This document shows, one piece after another, positions 39,264-49,300 of a stretch of DNA of 64,000 nucleotides (positions are counted from its first letter, which is position 1; the number at the start of each line of letters is the position of its first letter). Below the pieces are notes generated by a model. The model was not told the origin of the DNA, did no database searches, and worked only from the letters and a program-made list of their open reading frames with translations. This stretch comes from Legionellaceae bacterium (GTDB lineage Bacteria > Pseudomonadota > Gammaproteobacteria > Legionellales > Legionellaceae). The DNA lies in the NCBI GenBank assembly GCA_029210265.1, contig JARGNP010000005.1, positions 36,169-100,168 of the forward strand, in the 5' to 3' direction. Made by a program: the position numbers and the translations under genes.

Positions 39264-39646
39264 AATTTTGTCGTTACATCCTCATTCAATTATTAGCGTA
39301 TGTGATTGATATGGGAAGCTTTCTTTTGATGCTAGGATTTTTAGCTTTTCACCCTGTTATGGCGAACATCATCGGGAAACTGGCTGGTGGTATTTTTGCG
39401 TTTATTGCGCACCGTAACATCACGTTTAAATCTAATCATAAAAAAGATAAAGCAGCGCAAGCGCGTCGTTTTTTTATGTTAAGCATGTTAAATATTCCTT
39501 TGTCATCGCTTGCTCTGATTGTGTTGTTAAGTTGTGTGCCATACACAATCTTAGCAAAATTTATGGCGGATGTTTCTTGTGTATTTTTCAATTATTGGAT
39601 AAATAAAACATTTATTTTTGTATCGCATCGAGACCATGGATCATGA
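39260..39646 (+). CDS. GtrA-family membrane protein (putative lipid-linked sugar flippase)
   Basis: The 128 residues contain four membrane segments in the GtrA pattern: YILIQLLAYVIDMGSFLLML, IIGKLAGGIFAFIAHRNITF near 43, a basic loop, and CVFFNYWINKTFIF near the end. GtrA proteins are thought to flip undecaprenyl-phosphate-sugars to the periplasm. It overlaps genes on both sides by four bases (ATGA). Together with the GT2 and GT-C proteins it completes a synthase, flippase and transferase set. Confidence 0.87.
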   Translation: MKFCRYILIQLLAYVIDMGSFLLMLGFLAFHPVMANIIGKLAGGIFAFIAHRNITFKSNHKKDKAAQARRFFMLSMLNIPLSSLALIVLLSCVPYTILAKFMADVSCVFFNYWINKTFIFVSHRDHGS

Positions 39647-40860
39647 AAGTACTTATTACGGGCGCTGGAGGGTATTTAGGTAAGCGTCTTGTTCAGGCCG
39701 TATTGGACAAGCATCATGACGTTGTATGCATGACCAGAAAAAAACATGATGCGTTTAAATCTTTATCTTGGATTTTTTATGACTTGAATTCAGTGGTGCT
39801 ACCACCGCTCCCTGAAGATACAGACGTTGTGATTCACTTAGCCGTTGATTCAATAGAAAATCCAAATGAACAACGTTCGGCGTGTTTATTACTCAAAGCA
39901 TGCGCTGATTTTGGGGCTAAATTTATTTTTATTTCGAGCCAAACGGCACGTGTTGATGCACCTACGGCTTATGGGCGAACAAAATGGCATATTGAACAAA
40001 CTGTGCTTGCCGCAGGTGGTTGGGTGGTACGGCCAGGGCAGGTTTATGGGGGGCGTGAAGAGGCTTTATTTGGAAGGCTCATCGGGATAGTTCGTAATAT
40101 GCCTTTGCTACCAGCTTTTTTTCCTGCGCCGACAATACAACCTATTCATGTGGATGATTTGGTCAAAGGTTTGCTGACTCTCATCGAGCGTGATGACGTG
40201 CCTTCTTGTGCGCTAAATTTGGGCTCAATAGAAGCAATATCGTTCAGAACTTTTTTAGCGACGATTGCCAGGTCACGGCTTTATAAACAAAAAGCGTTTA
40301 TTCCCTGTCCCTCAGTTGTGGTTTCGTGTTTTAAAAATATAGCTCAGCTTCAGCAATTAAAAAGTTTGTTTAATCTACACCCCATGAACACAAAGGATGC
40401 TCTTGCATTATTAAATTTACCACTACGTCCACTTTCATCGGGCATGCATAAGTCGGGAAGTGATAGGCGGCGGAGATTATTAAAAGAAGGTCGGGTGTTG
40501 CTTCAGTATGTATTAAAAGAGAGGCCAAAAGATGTCTTATTACGCCGTTATGTCCGAGCGATTGAAGCAGTGCGACAAGGCACGTTGATAAATCTTCCTA
40601 AATGGACATTTCAATGTCCTGTGTTGATGGCATGTCTAGATACATCCAAACTTAATGCAACGGCACCGGGGTTGGAGCTTATCTGGCGCTTAAATGCAGC
40701 AACTATGCTTGCCGAAACTACGCCGCAAGGCGCCCGTAAATTTATGAGCGACCATGCATGTTCTAAGCCTTATCTGAGTATCTTGGATATTGCTCGTGCT
40801 TTAATTTATGAGGTAGCGTGGCGAATCGTTGGTGTTGTTTTTCGGCCGAGCATAAAATGA
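39643..40860 (+). CDS. NAD-dependent epimerase/dehydratase with a C-terminal extension
   Basis: A 405-residue protein. The N-terminal extended short-chain dehydrogenase domain (1-275) has ITGAGGYLGKRLVQAV at residue 4, a VIHLAVDS segment near 66, and the catalytic-type YGRTKWHIEQ near 109. Residues 280-405 are an additional helical region (from RRLLKEGRVLLQYVL on) that is not part of the usual enzyme. It may act on the nucleotide sugar or the lipid-linked glycan of this operon. It is coupled at both ends. Confidence 0.8.
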   Translation: MKVLITGAGGYLGKRLVQAVLDKHHDVVCMTRKKHDAFKSLSWIFYDLNSVVLPPLPEDTDVVIHLAVDSIENPNEQRSACLLLKACADFGAKFIFISSQTARVDAPTAYGRTKWHIEQTVLAAGGWVVRPGQVYGGREEALFGRLIGIVRNMPLLPAFFPAPTIQPIHVDDLVKGLLTLIERDDVPSCALNLGSIEAISFRTFLATIARSRLYKQKAFIPCPSVVVSCFKNIAQLQQLKSLFNLHPMNTKDALALLNLPLRPLSSGMHKSGSDRRRRLLKEGRVLLQYVLKERPKDVLLRRYVRAIEAVRQGTLINLPKWTFQCPVLMACLDTSKLNATAPGLELIWRLNAATMLAETTPQGARKFMSDHACSKPYLSILDIARALIYEVAWRIVGVVFRPSIK

Positions 40861-42440
40861 ATCCAGATTTCGATATTATTATTGTAGGAAGTGGTCCCGC
40901 GGGTGTTTCAGCCGCACAAGCATTGCTTCATTCTGGGCTGCGTATTTTAATGGTTGATGGCGGAAAGCAACCGAATATAGCGCTGCCGAGACAATCTTTT
41001 TTAGAAACACGAGCAAACGATACGGAGCAATGGACGTGGATGGTTGGGGAGCAATTTCAAGCTTTACGTCTGCAAGAACAGGGCTCCCCAAAACTGCGTA
41101 CACCCACACACGCTCATACATTTGAAGATTTTTCTAAAACTAATCATATTGAGACAAAAAATTTCACAGCGATAGGCTCCTTGGCCACGGGAGGTCTTTC
41201 AAATGCATGGGGATGCGGGGTATCAAGGTTCTCTCAAGCTGAACTAACCGAATTCCCAATTGATATTGCAGAGCTTGATCGTTCGTATGAAATCGTAACA
41301 AAACGTATCGGCGTGAGTGGGCATCATGACGATGATTTGGCTGAATATTTTGGTCTTGATGCTTGGGCACAACCGCCGATTAAAATGGATGATATTCATA
41401 CAAATATTTACAATCAATATATTAAGCGTAAAGCTCAATTTAAAAAAGGAGACTTCCGTCTAGGTTTATCACGCGTAGCTGCTTTAAGTCGCAATCATTT
41501 AGGACGAGAGGCATGTGGGCATTTGAATCATTGTTTATGGGGATGCAGTCGTCAATCGTTATATTCGGCAGTTACTGAACTGAGTAGTTTATGTGAAGAT
41601 AAAAATTTTTATCACGAGAGCGGTTTTATTGTAGAAAATATAGAGCGCAAAGGTGGTTTATGGTGTATTCAAGGAAAAAATAAGGCTGATGAAAGCTTCC
41701 GGACAATCTCATGTTCTAAACTTATTCTAGCTTCTGGAACATTAGCAACCACACGATTTGTTTTAAATGCTTTAAAATTTCCTGATGCACTTCCTTTGCT
41801 TTCTTGTCCCATGGCTGTATTTATGCTTTGGTTGCCGCGTTTATTAGGGGCGGTCAAGCAGTCGACATTTGGCTTGGCTCAGTTATCATTTACTCAGCAT
41901 ATTAAAGAGGGTATTACAGGTTTTGGATCAACTATTTCGACCCACGGCCTCCTTGTGTCTGAGTTTATAAAATATCTTCCATTAAGGCGGCGCTATGGTA
42001 TAGAGCTTCTTAAGCATGTGTTGAGCTCTTGTGTCGTAGCAAATTTATTTTTGCCAGGTAACTTGTCGTGTAATAGAGCAAGAGTAAAACAAGATGGCGT
42101 ATTGTTTGTTGAGGGAGGTTACAACCAAGAAGTTTTGGATTTAATGAGTTTGGCTAAAGGAAAACTTCAAAAAGCTTACAAGCACCTCGGGGCATATATT
42201 TTGCCCATGAGTTTTAGTGTTAGCACGCCCGGTAGTGATATTCATTATGCTGGAACTCTGCCTATGCGTTCTAAGCCTACATTGGGCGAAACGAATGCAT
42301 GGGGAGAAGTATGCGGGCTGAAAGGGCTGTATGTCGTTGATGGAGCTTGCTTACCCATGCTTTCAGAAAAGTCACATACATTAACCATCATGGCAAATGC
42401 CGATAGAATTGCACGGGCTATACGGTGCCATGGTCATTAA
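40857..42440 (+). CDS. GMC-type FAD-dependent oxidoreductase
   Basis: The 527 residues begin with the dinucleotide motif DIIIVGSGPAGVSAAQAL at residue 5 and DGG near 36. ATGGLSNAWGCGVSRFS near 115 is the second FAD segment of the GMC family, and the C-terminus LYVVDGACLPMLSEKSHTLT near 495 contains the usual active-site region. Three or four cysteines (ACGHLNHCLWGCSRQ near 220) could bind a metal or cluster. The ATG at 40857 overlaps the epimerase stop. It probably oxidises a sugar or alcohol; its end overlaps the convergent PIG-L gene by four bases. Confidence 0.8.
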   Translation: MNPDFDIIIVGSGPAGVSAAQALLHSGLRILMVDGGKQPNIALPRQSFLETRANDTEQWTWMVGEQFQALRLQEQGSPKLRTPTHAHTFEDFSKTNHIETKNFTAIGSLATGGLSNAWGCGVSRFSQAELTEFPIDIAELDRSYEIVTKRIGVSGHHDDDLAEYFGLDAWAQPPIKMDDIHTNIYNQYIKRKAQFKKGDFRLGLSRVAALSRNHLGREACGHLNHCLWGCSRQSLYSAVTELSSLCEDKNFYHESGFIVENIERKGGLWCIQGKNKADESFRTISCSKLILASGTLATTRFVLNALKFPDALPLLSCPMAVFMLWLPRLLGAVKQSTFGLAQLSFTQHIKEGITGFGSTISTHGLLVSEFIKYLPLRRRYGIELLKHVLSSCVVANLFLPGNLSCNRARVKQDGVLFVEGGYNQEVLDLMSLAKGKLQKAYKHLGAYILPMSFSVSTPGSDIHYAGTLPMRSKPTLGETNAWGEVCGLKGLYVVDGACLPMLSEKSHTLTIMANADRIARAIRCHGH

Positions 42441-43189
42441 TTAAAAAGTTCTTGCACGCGTTTGTTTAGAGCTTTCCAAGAGGAAAAGCCGCGCTTTTCA
42501 TAGTAAAGAGTTCCCTGATGAGGGGGGGTTAACAGACGCTCAAGAGAAACGGGTTGAGTCAATTCAGTGCCATGAAATAGGTATCGATGCATGACAAACG
42601 GAAACAGACCCAACCATGTTTTAGCTTGTGAAGGATAGCACAGGCAGAGTCGTAAAAAATGTAGCCGGTTACGCCAAGGAATGAGACGTTGTCTTGGTAT
42701 ACCGTTTTCTAAAAGAGGAGAAAGCACTTTGAAGAAATGGCCTCGGCAAGCATGATTATTATACAAGGGAAATTGCCAAACATATTGAAGAAGATTCTCT
42801 TGGTTTGCCACATATAAAGTCATCGCGTGAAGCGCATCATGATCCGGATGGCCGCCTTCCCATGCGGCAATATAGATCGACGTGATAGATACGTATTTGG
42901 AAAACCAATTTTTTACCCAGGCAGCAGCGATAAGAAGATGTTGCTCCAAAAATCCGTCTTTGATGCCAAGTGTTTCTCCGGCAAAAAAAACATGAGATGC
43001 GTGCACACCCAATTGAGAGAGTACATACAATGATTCTCGGTTACGTTGTACACGATGAGGGCCGCCATCAGTTAAGTAGGCGCAGTAGACATGCTCACCC
43101 TCTTGTACAGCCTGCTTGATGCATTGAAAAACCCCAAATTCATCATCTTGATGGGCAAAAACAAATAATCGGGTGTTATTAGTATGCAT
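42437..43189 (-). CDS. PIG-L/LmbE-family deacetylase
   Basis: Zinc-dependent N-deacetylase of the family that acts on GlcNAc-lipids and GlcNAc-inositol. The metal motif is FAHQDDEFG near residue 10, and GGHPDHDALHAM near 110 gives the third ligand region. I chose the ATG at 43189, which directly precedes the catalytic domain and gives 250 residues; the frame is open to 43390, but that would overlap the upstream gene by 212 bases. It would expose an amine that the GNAT encoded next door could acylate (inference). Confidence 0.82.
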   Translation of the reverse strand: MHTNNTRLFVFAHQDDEFGVFQCIKQAVQEGEHVYCAYLTDGGPHRVQRNRESLYVLSQLGVHASHVFFAGETLGIKDGFLEQHLLIAAAWVKNWFSKYVSITSIYIAAWEGGHPDHDALHAMTLYVANQENLLQYVWQFPLYNNHACRGHFFKVLSPLLENGIPRQRLIPWRNRLHFLRLCLCYPSQAKTWLGLFPFVMHRYLFHGTELTQPVSLERLLTPPHQGTLYYEKRGFSSWKALNKRVQELFN

Positions 43190-44066
43190 CGAAGTCCATA
43201 AATGAGAAAAATGTTCTTCCTTTTTCAAGATGTTTTGTTTTGTTGTCAAGTGAACGGTAAATAAAATTAAGCGGTGAAGGACGGAAACAATGCGGAATGG
43301 TGTAATACTGACGAAAAGAGCAACTACCCTCAGGTAGCAAGCCAATAAAAAGTCTGAGGGGTAAGAGCAAGGTATCGGGATATGTTTCATTATCTATCTC
43401 ATGAAGCGGTATGGTGTGTTCCGCGTAAACAGATAGTTTTCCAAACGCAGTTGCATGAAAGCCTATGCTGTTTGATTTATGTTGTTTAGAAACGGGGTTA
43501 TTAGGATTCGCGCACCGCCAAGACAATGTAGTTTTTGTCCAGGCGGGTTGAAAACATGCTCTGTTTGTAACAGCATCAAAGTTGATGTGAAGAGACCCCA
43601 TTCCTATGCGTGCATCCAGAGGCTCTACCAGTTGGAACCCTAATTTTCTAATAAATCCAGGAGTACTATTGCTATTAGCGACACCAAACACAGAGCTATA
43701 ACCTTGAGAGGAAGCTAAATCATAGGTCATATGTGCAAGCTTGGTGAAAAGTCCTTTCCCTTGGTAGTCAGGATGTGTCGCTGTATTCAGCGACAAAAGG
43801 GCTTTGATATTTTCTCCATTTATGTTAATTAATCGAGGAATGCAGGCATAATGGGCAACTAAACGGTTCTCATCCCAGGCATTAAAACCAATAACATGAC
43901 CTTCAGGGTTATTAAAGTAAAGCCAGGTTAGATAAGCCTGATTAAATTTATTTTTTCCAGGAAAACAGACTTCCATGAGAGTGCTTTCATGCGCTAGGGT
44001 ATTTTTTTGAGGAGAGGCGATTTGTTGAAAAAACATGATATTTTTTTTAAATAACGCATTCTTCAT
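43179..44066 (-). CDS. GNAT-family N-acyltransferase
   Basis: A 295-residue protein with the acetyl-CoA binding loop TATHPDYQGKGLFTKLAHM near residue 97 and FGVANSNSTPGFIRKLGFQL near 128, the two hallmark GNAT segments. The C-terminal half is extra and may recognise the acceptor. The order, immediately before the PIG-L gene with an 11-base overlap, suggests a deacetylate-then-acylate pair acting on an amino sugar. The first ATG is used; its ribosome-binding site is weak. Confidence 0.8.
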   Translation of the reverse strand: MKNALFKKNIMFFQQIASPQKNTLAHESTLMEVCFPGKNKFNQAYLTWLYFNNPEGHVIGFNAWDENRLVAHYACIPRLININGENIKALLSLNTATHPDYQGKGLFTKLAHMTYDLASSQGYSSVFGVANSNSTPGFIRKLGFQLVEPLDARIGMGSLHINFDAVTNRACFQPAWTKTTLSWRCANPNNPVSKQHKSNSIGFHATAFGKLSVYAEHTIPLHEIDNETYPDTLLLPLRLFIGLLPEGSCSFRQYYTIPHCFRPSPLNFIYRSLDNKTKHLEKGRTFFSFMDFDAY

Positions 44067-44067
44067 C

Positions 44068-44910
44068 TTAAAGCATAGTCAAATGATTATCACTAATTTT
44101 ATCTTGGTCACTTAAGTTGATTATACCTAATCGAATAGCATCTTTTGCCTCACCTAAATAGCTAAGTAAAAAAGTCATCGCTACAGGCTGGCCTAAGCTA
44201 TTAAGATATTGGCTATCATGCCGTAGCGCTTCGTGCTTAAGACTTAAATGCTCAAGGCAATCATCGACCGCTTCATGTTTTATTTGTTCGAAGTTTGTTG
44301 CTTTTGTTTTTTGTCCTGAAAGGTGAGTTTGAAAGCGCTGGAGTTTTAGTTCAATGACATCATCAATGGCCATAAGAAAGGCTCGTTTGTAGGTAATCGA
44401 AGGGTGATTGCTTAACCAGTGTGTGGTCATGCTCAGAATATTTGTTTTGACGGCACCTTCGGATAGGCGCACAGCAAAATAGGATGCAATGGCATGATAC
44501 AAATAAAAAACGGGATCGGGTACGGTGGGACAGCCGTCATCTAATAGTTTGAGTTTTTCTAATTGTGTATAAAACTCTTGGATAAAAGCTTTGAGGCGAA
44601 GCAGGCTCTCTTCTGTATTTGCTGGAGCATGCTTTCCTAAAGAGCGCGTGGTGTGAAGTGAAGTTTCTGCGGTTTGGATACAGGCCAAGAGAGCCGTGAG
44701 GTTTAATTCGTCTGTCTCTGTAGGCATCGTTTCGATTGAAGTAAGCAAACGGGTTAAATCAGCGCGTTTATTGGCTGAGAGCTCAAGATCTCGTTTACCT
44801 AAAAAAGCACCGTAGGTTGTGCTTCGTCCATCCGCATTTTTTGATTCTTGGATAATCGTTTGGATGTGTTTTATTAAAAATTCTTTTGCAACGTCAATAA
44901 AAAGGGTCAT
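44068..44910 (-). CDS. 280-residue helical protein, unknown
   Basis: An almost entirely alpha-helical soluble protein without signal peptide, membrane segment or known motif. GKHAPANTEESLLRLKAF and YLYHAIASYFAVRLSEGAV are typical stretches. It lies one base after the end of the GNAT gene and is divergent from glmU, so it starts the minus-strand trio with GNAT and PIG-L. The C-terminus is polar (DQDKISDNHLTML). It could be a glycan-locus accessory protein or a secreted effector; I cannot decide. Confidence 0.5.
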   Translation of the reverse strand: MTLFIDVAKEFLIKHIQTIIQESKNADGRSTTYGAFLGKRDLELSANKRADLTRLLTSIETMPTETDELNLTALLACIQTAETSLHTTRSLGKHAPANTEESLLRLKAFIQEFYTQLEKLKLLDDGCPTVPDPVFYLYHAIASYFAVRLSEGAVKTNILSMTTHWLSNHPSITYKRAFLMAIDDVIELKLQRFQTHLSGQKTKATNFEQIKHEAVDDCLEHLSLKHEALRHDSQYLNSLGQPVAMTFLLSYLGEAKDAIRLGIINLSDQDKISDNHLTML

Positions 44911-44988
44911 GCTACTACTCCTGCAGCCGTTAAGCGTTTATCATAACGTGAAACAATCAAAGGTAAAGATGAAAAGGGAATTAAATAT

Positions 44989-46374
44989 ATGTCACTGCAT
45001 TTAGTTATTCTGGCCGCAGGCAACGGCACGCGCATGCGCTCAAGCACGCCAAAAGTACTTCATAAGCTTGCAGGGAAAAGCATGCTCGAACGTGTGTTAG
45101 ATACTGCGGAGGCTCTTGAGCCCGACGGTATTCATGTGATTATTGGCTACGAAGGCGAGCGTATTAAACGAGCGTTTAGCGATAGGCCCGTGAATTGGGT
45201 TTGGCAAAAAAAACAATTGGGTACAGGGCATGCTGTGATGCAGGCTTTGCCGCATATTCCTGAAGAAAGCCAGGTGTTGGTTTTGTCGGCAGATGTGCCG
45301 TTGATTCAACTCGACTTATTGCGAGCAATGGTGGCACATGGTACGCCTTCGTCGGCATCCAGAAAAGAGCCGCTTGCTTTGCTCCTCGCCATTCTTCCTA
45401 ATCCCAAAGGCCTTGGACGTGTGTTGCGTGATGTAAACGGAGCTATTCAAGGCGTGGTTGAAGAAAAAGATGCCACAGACGCCCAACGTTCGATTCAAGA
45501 AATTTACAGTGGCACCTGTTGTGCGACAGCCTCAGATTTGGCGGTATGGCTACCTAAGCTCAGCGATAAAAACATTCAAGAAGAGTATTACCTAACAGAT
45601 ATTATGGCGATGGCAGCAGAAGAAAACTGTCCGATTACGTGTGTGCATGCACCTGAATCTTGGATGATTCAGGGTGTGAATGACAGATCGCAACTCGAAG
45701 GGCTGGAGCGTATTTGGCAGGAACAACGTGCTTTTGAATTAATGATGTCAGGTGTGACGTTGGCGGATAGAAAACGCATCGATATTCGAGGCGAACTTAC
45801 GTGCGGGCAAGATGTTTATTTGGATGCCAATATTATTTTTGAAGGCAAGGTGCACATCGGTCAAAACTGCCGTATTGGCGCTAACTGTGTTTTAACCAAC
45901 GTGACGCTGGGTGATAATACCGTGATTGAGGCACATTCTGTTTTGGATGATTGTGTGATTGGCGAAGATTGCAAAGTTGGACCGTTTGCACGCATTCGAC
46001 CCGGTACAGTTTTAGGTGATCGCTGTAAAATCGGTAATTTTGTTGAAACAAAAAAAGCAGTATTTGACGATAATAGCCAAGCCAGTCATTTGAGTTATTT
46101 AGGTGATGTGACCATTGGAAAAAAAGTAAACATAGGTGCGGGTACGATTACCTGTAATTATGATGGGATTAATAAGCATCAAACGGTGATTGAAGACGGC
46201 GCATTTATTGGTTCGGACACCCAGCTTGTTGCACCCGTGACCATCGGAAAAAATGCAACGGTTGGAGCAGGTAGTAGCATTCGTAAATCAGTACCTGCCG
46301 GTGGCTTGACGCTTACCGCGTCGAAACAAACAACGTTACCGGATTGGATGCGTCCTGAAAAAAAGGTGGAATGA
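44989..46374 (+). CDS. glmU: Bifunctional GlcNAc-1-P uridyltransferase / GlcN-1-P acetyltransferase
   Basis: Makes UDP-GlcNAc for peptidoglycan, LPS and glycan synthesis in two steps. The 461 residues have an N-terminal pyrophosphorylase domain (LAAGNGTRMRSSTPKVLHKL at residue 7; GTGHAVMQAL near 80; LSADVPLI near 103) and a C-terminal left-handed beta-helix from residue 255 with hexapeptide repeats (IGQNCRIGANCVL) and SYLGDVTIGKKVNIGAGTIT near 365. Length is normal. The convergent ankyrin gene ends two bases away. Confidence 0.97.
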   Translation: MSLHLVILAAGNGTRMRSSTPKVLHKLAGKSMLERVLDTAEALEPDGIHVIIGYEGERIKRAFSDRPVNWVWQKKQLGTGHAVMQALPHIPEESQVLVLSADVPLIQLDLLRAMVAHGTPSSASRKEPLALLLAILPNPKGLGRVLRDVNGAIQGVVEEKDATDAQRSIQEIYSGTCCATASDLAVWLPKLSDKNIQEEYYLTDIMAMAAEENCPITCVHAPESWMIQGVNDRSQLEGLERIWQEQRAFELMMSGVTLADRKRIDIRGELTCGQDVYLDANIIFEGKVHIGQNCRIGANCVLTNVTLGDNTVIEAHSVLDDCVIGEDCKVGPFARIRPGTVLGDRCKIGNFVETKKAVFDDNSQASHLSYLGDVTIGKKVNIGAGTITCNYDGINKHQTVIEDGAFIGSDTQLVAPVTIGKNATVGAGSSIRKSVPAGGLTLTASKQTTLPDWMRPEKKVE

Positions 46375-46376
46375 TT

Positions 46377-49300
46377 TCACGGTTGTGGACTAAGATTGCC
46401 GGTCAGGGTTTGCCAGTCCTCTTCAGATAAAAGCGCTTGAACAATGTTTTTAGCTTGCTGGTTATACTCCATACCTTTCCAAGGGGTATAACCCTGAATA
46501 CTTTCTGTTTGTAGTGCAGCCAATAGTTCTGTACTGCTCGTGTAGCTGTACAGCACAAGATCGAGATGATGAGTCATGTAGGCGATGTGATGTAACAAAA
46601 TATTTCCATTGTTATCTGGCATGGTTTTGATTGTGGCCTGTTCTGCATCGGGCAGGTTTTTGAAAGTTGTTGCAAATTGTTTGCCATGCTCTGTTGCGGC
46701 CAGGTGCAAAGGGGTGAGTCCTCGATGATTTCTTATGCTTAAGGCTGTAAAAATCTCATCGTCAGGTAGCGCGCTTAACATAACGTCCCATTGGCGTTGT
46801 TTATCATCTTGTACGGCATAATGCAGAGGGGTATTACCTTTCTCGTCAGGCTGGTGTATGGCGATGGGTTTATCTTCTGGGCGTAATGTGTCGAGCGCTC
46901 GCTCAAATGTGACGGCTCTTCTTTTTTTGCACTCAAGCGAATCCATCCCATAAAAGAATGCAGGAGAGGTCTCTCTTCTGGGCTCTTTTACCATCAAATG
47001 CAAAGGTGTTTCTTCTTGCCTATTGCGTGTTGTGAGCGCTGTGAAGCGTTCATCGAGTGATAATGTTTCAAGAACCGTAGGTATAAATACCGTTGCATCA
47101 GGGTTGTCATGGAAAAGTGTTTGGCCGGTTTCACCATCTACGGTGTTCACGATGGTTAAGCGATCGGCTGCATCGTAAACATCAATAAACCGTTTGAAAT
47201 AGGCCGGTTCTGTATTTTCTATGGCGTAATCGAGCGGTGTTTTACCGTGGGTATCAGCATACTTTACGGCATGAACATATTCCGTTTGATTGGGGTAGAG
47301 ATCTAATAAAACTTCCATAGAGCTAAAAGGCAATTCAAGGTTATGTAGGAGAGACTGGTTGAGGGGGCCTTGCGGTAAGCGTAGTTGTGTTAGGGTTGCT
47401 TCAGGTAAATTATCCAGCACCGTTGCAAAAACCTCAGGGTGCTGTGCGAGCTCATCAAGCGGTGTTTTTTCGTTGTTATTTGTGTCAAAAAGAGCGTCCA
47501 ATTGTTGCTCTTCTGGATAAAGTTTGAATAAATCAAGAAAGGATTCGGCATGGTTTGTTGCAAGATGAAGTAACGTATTGTTTTGCCTATCTTTTTTTTG
47601 TGTGGCAGCAAGGCGTGAAGCATCATCCAGAAAGTAGGTCATTGCGAGTTTAAGGCTATGAGGTGTTTTTGTTTGGGCGGCGAGCCTGAGCGGTGTTTGT
47701 CCGAACTGATTTCGTTGATTTATGGCGTCGATGCGTGCTTTGTCGTTTTTGTGTGACCTTAACAGAAAGCTAAATGACTCGGGTTGGTTGGCGGCCGCAT
47801 GCAAGAGAGAGTTACCGTTGGGGTCGAAAATTTTTAAGGTAAGGTCGCGCTCTTTTTTGGGGATTCTGTTAAAAATTAATTTTAATGATTCGGGGTAATC
47901 TACCGCGATAAAAAGAGGATTTTCTCGATTGGTTGCAGAAGATAATATTGCCTCAAGAAAAAATGTTGCTTCAGTATAGTCTAAATAGTCTGATAGCATA
48001 CGTAAGCTGGCCGGGTGGCGTACAAGATCATGAAAATAGGTGTCGCCTGAAAAACGATCCGTAGTGAACGTTAATAGATTATCTAAAGATATTTTGGTTT
48101 TAACTGCGTGAGCGAGCAGAGTTTGTAACGCTTTAGGATGCTTTATTGCACGAACAAGTGATGCTTGCATGTCCTCCAAATTAGGTTTCAAGCGGTTTAA
48201 TATAATAGGAAGAGCTCCAATGTTGTTTGCAAATAGCTTAATTAACGAGCTGCCCTGCTTGTTTTGTATGGCTTGATTCAGCATTTCAAAATCTTGATCT
48301 GAAAAATAAGTGGCGGTAAGGGTCTCATTGCCGCTTGCTAAGGCTTGCTGTAATGGTGTGTCGTCAGCGAATTTTTGATCTTTCCAGTTGGTGATACCAA
48401 AGTTTGTTTTAAGTAATACAATGATGCGTGCTTGGAGTTCTGAGTTGTCGATGAAGTAGAGTGTTTCGAGTAATGTTCGAATCTGAATTTGACGTAGATC
48501 AGCTGGATTAACCTGTGCATGCATGATGTTTAAGGCTTCTAGGAGATCTACACCTGTTGCAAGAATACTCGCGTAAAGTTGGTAATTCGTTTGAGGTAGG
48601 GTAACGCGCGTTTGGCTTAAGCGATGGAGTAATACATAACGCGCACGGTTGCTGTGATAGTAGCTTGTGATGTTGATGAAGCCATCAAATGTGAACGGTT
48701 TAGTATTGGCAAAAAGGCATTGCTGTAATGTCTCTTGCTCTTCTTCTGCTTGAGTTTGGCACGCTGGGGTGATGCTTGGATCTTCAAAAAGGCGTCTTTC
48801 TAAATTTACTTGAGTGTTATCATCACGATCAGCATCGGCGAGTCCAGGATTCTTAATATAATGCTCCAAAATTGATGCATGTAGATGAGTTCGATAAGGC
48901 GTCATCTTTGTGTCTTGCGCCAGTGAGGCGATATGATCGATCTCATGTGCTCCAATAGGATAATGCAGAATAAGATAGTCTAAATCTTCGGGTGTGGTGT
49001 TTTGGAGAAGATTAGGTTTTATGTTGAGTAAAATCCAAGGTGAAACGGGTGCTTTTTTTTCCGGTGTTGCATAGTGTTTAAATAAGATATCGATCGTTGC
49101 ATCAGGTATAATATCCGTGAGTTGTTTAAGACGCTGAGTCCGCATGTCCGCGCCTGTTTCATGTTGGATTGCTTCATAAAGCATACTGATTTCATCAGGT
49201 GAAAAATAGCTGAGAGTTTGGCTCAAGGTGCGTTTAAGTGTCAGTGTTGGTTTTGTTTCAAGGTAGGCAAATGCACGTGAGAGCAAAGAGCTACCAAACA

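Noticed and set aside
42437..43390. Longer PIG-L reading frame beginning at 43390
   Set aside because: It would overlap the well-supported GNAT gene by 212 bases, and the added N-terminus does not belong to the deacetylase domain.
35636..44066. Bacillithiol or mycothiol biosynthesis locus, because PIG-L and GNAT genes occur with a glycosyltransferase
   Set aside because: The glycosyltransferase is GtrB-like with two membrane segments rather than a GT4-type GlcNAc-malate or GlcNAc-inositol enzyme, and no cysteine ligase is present.
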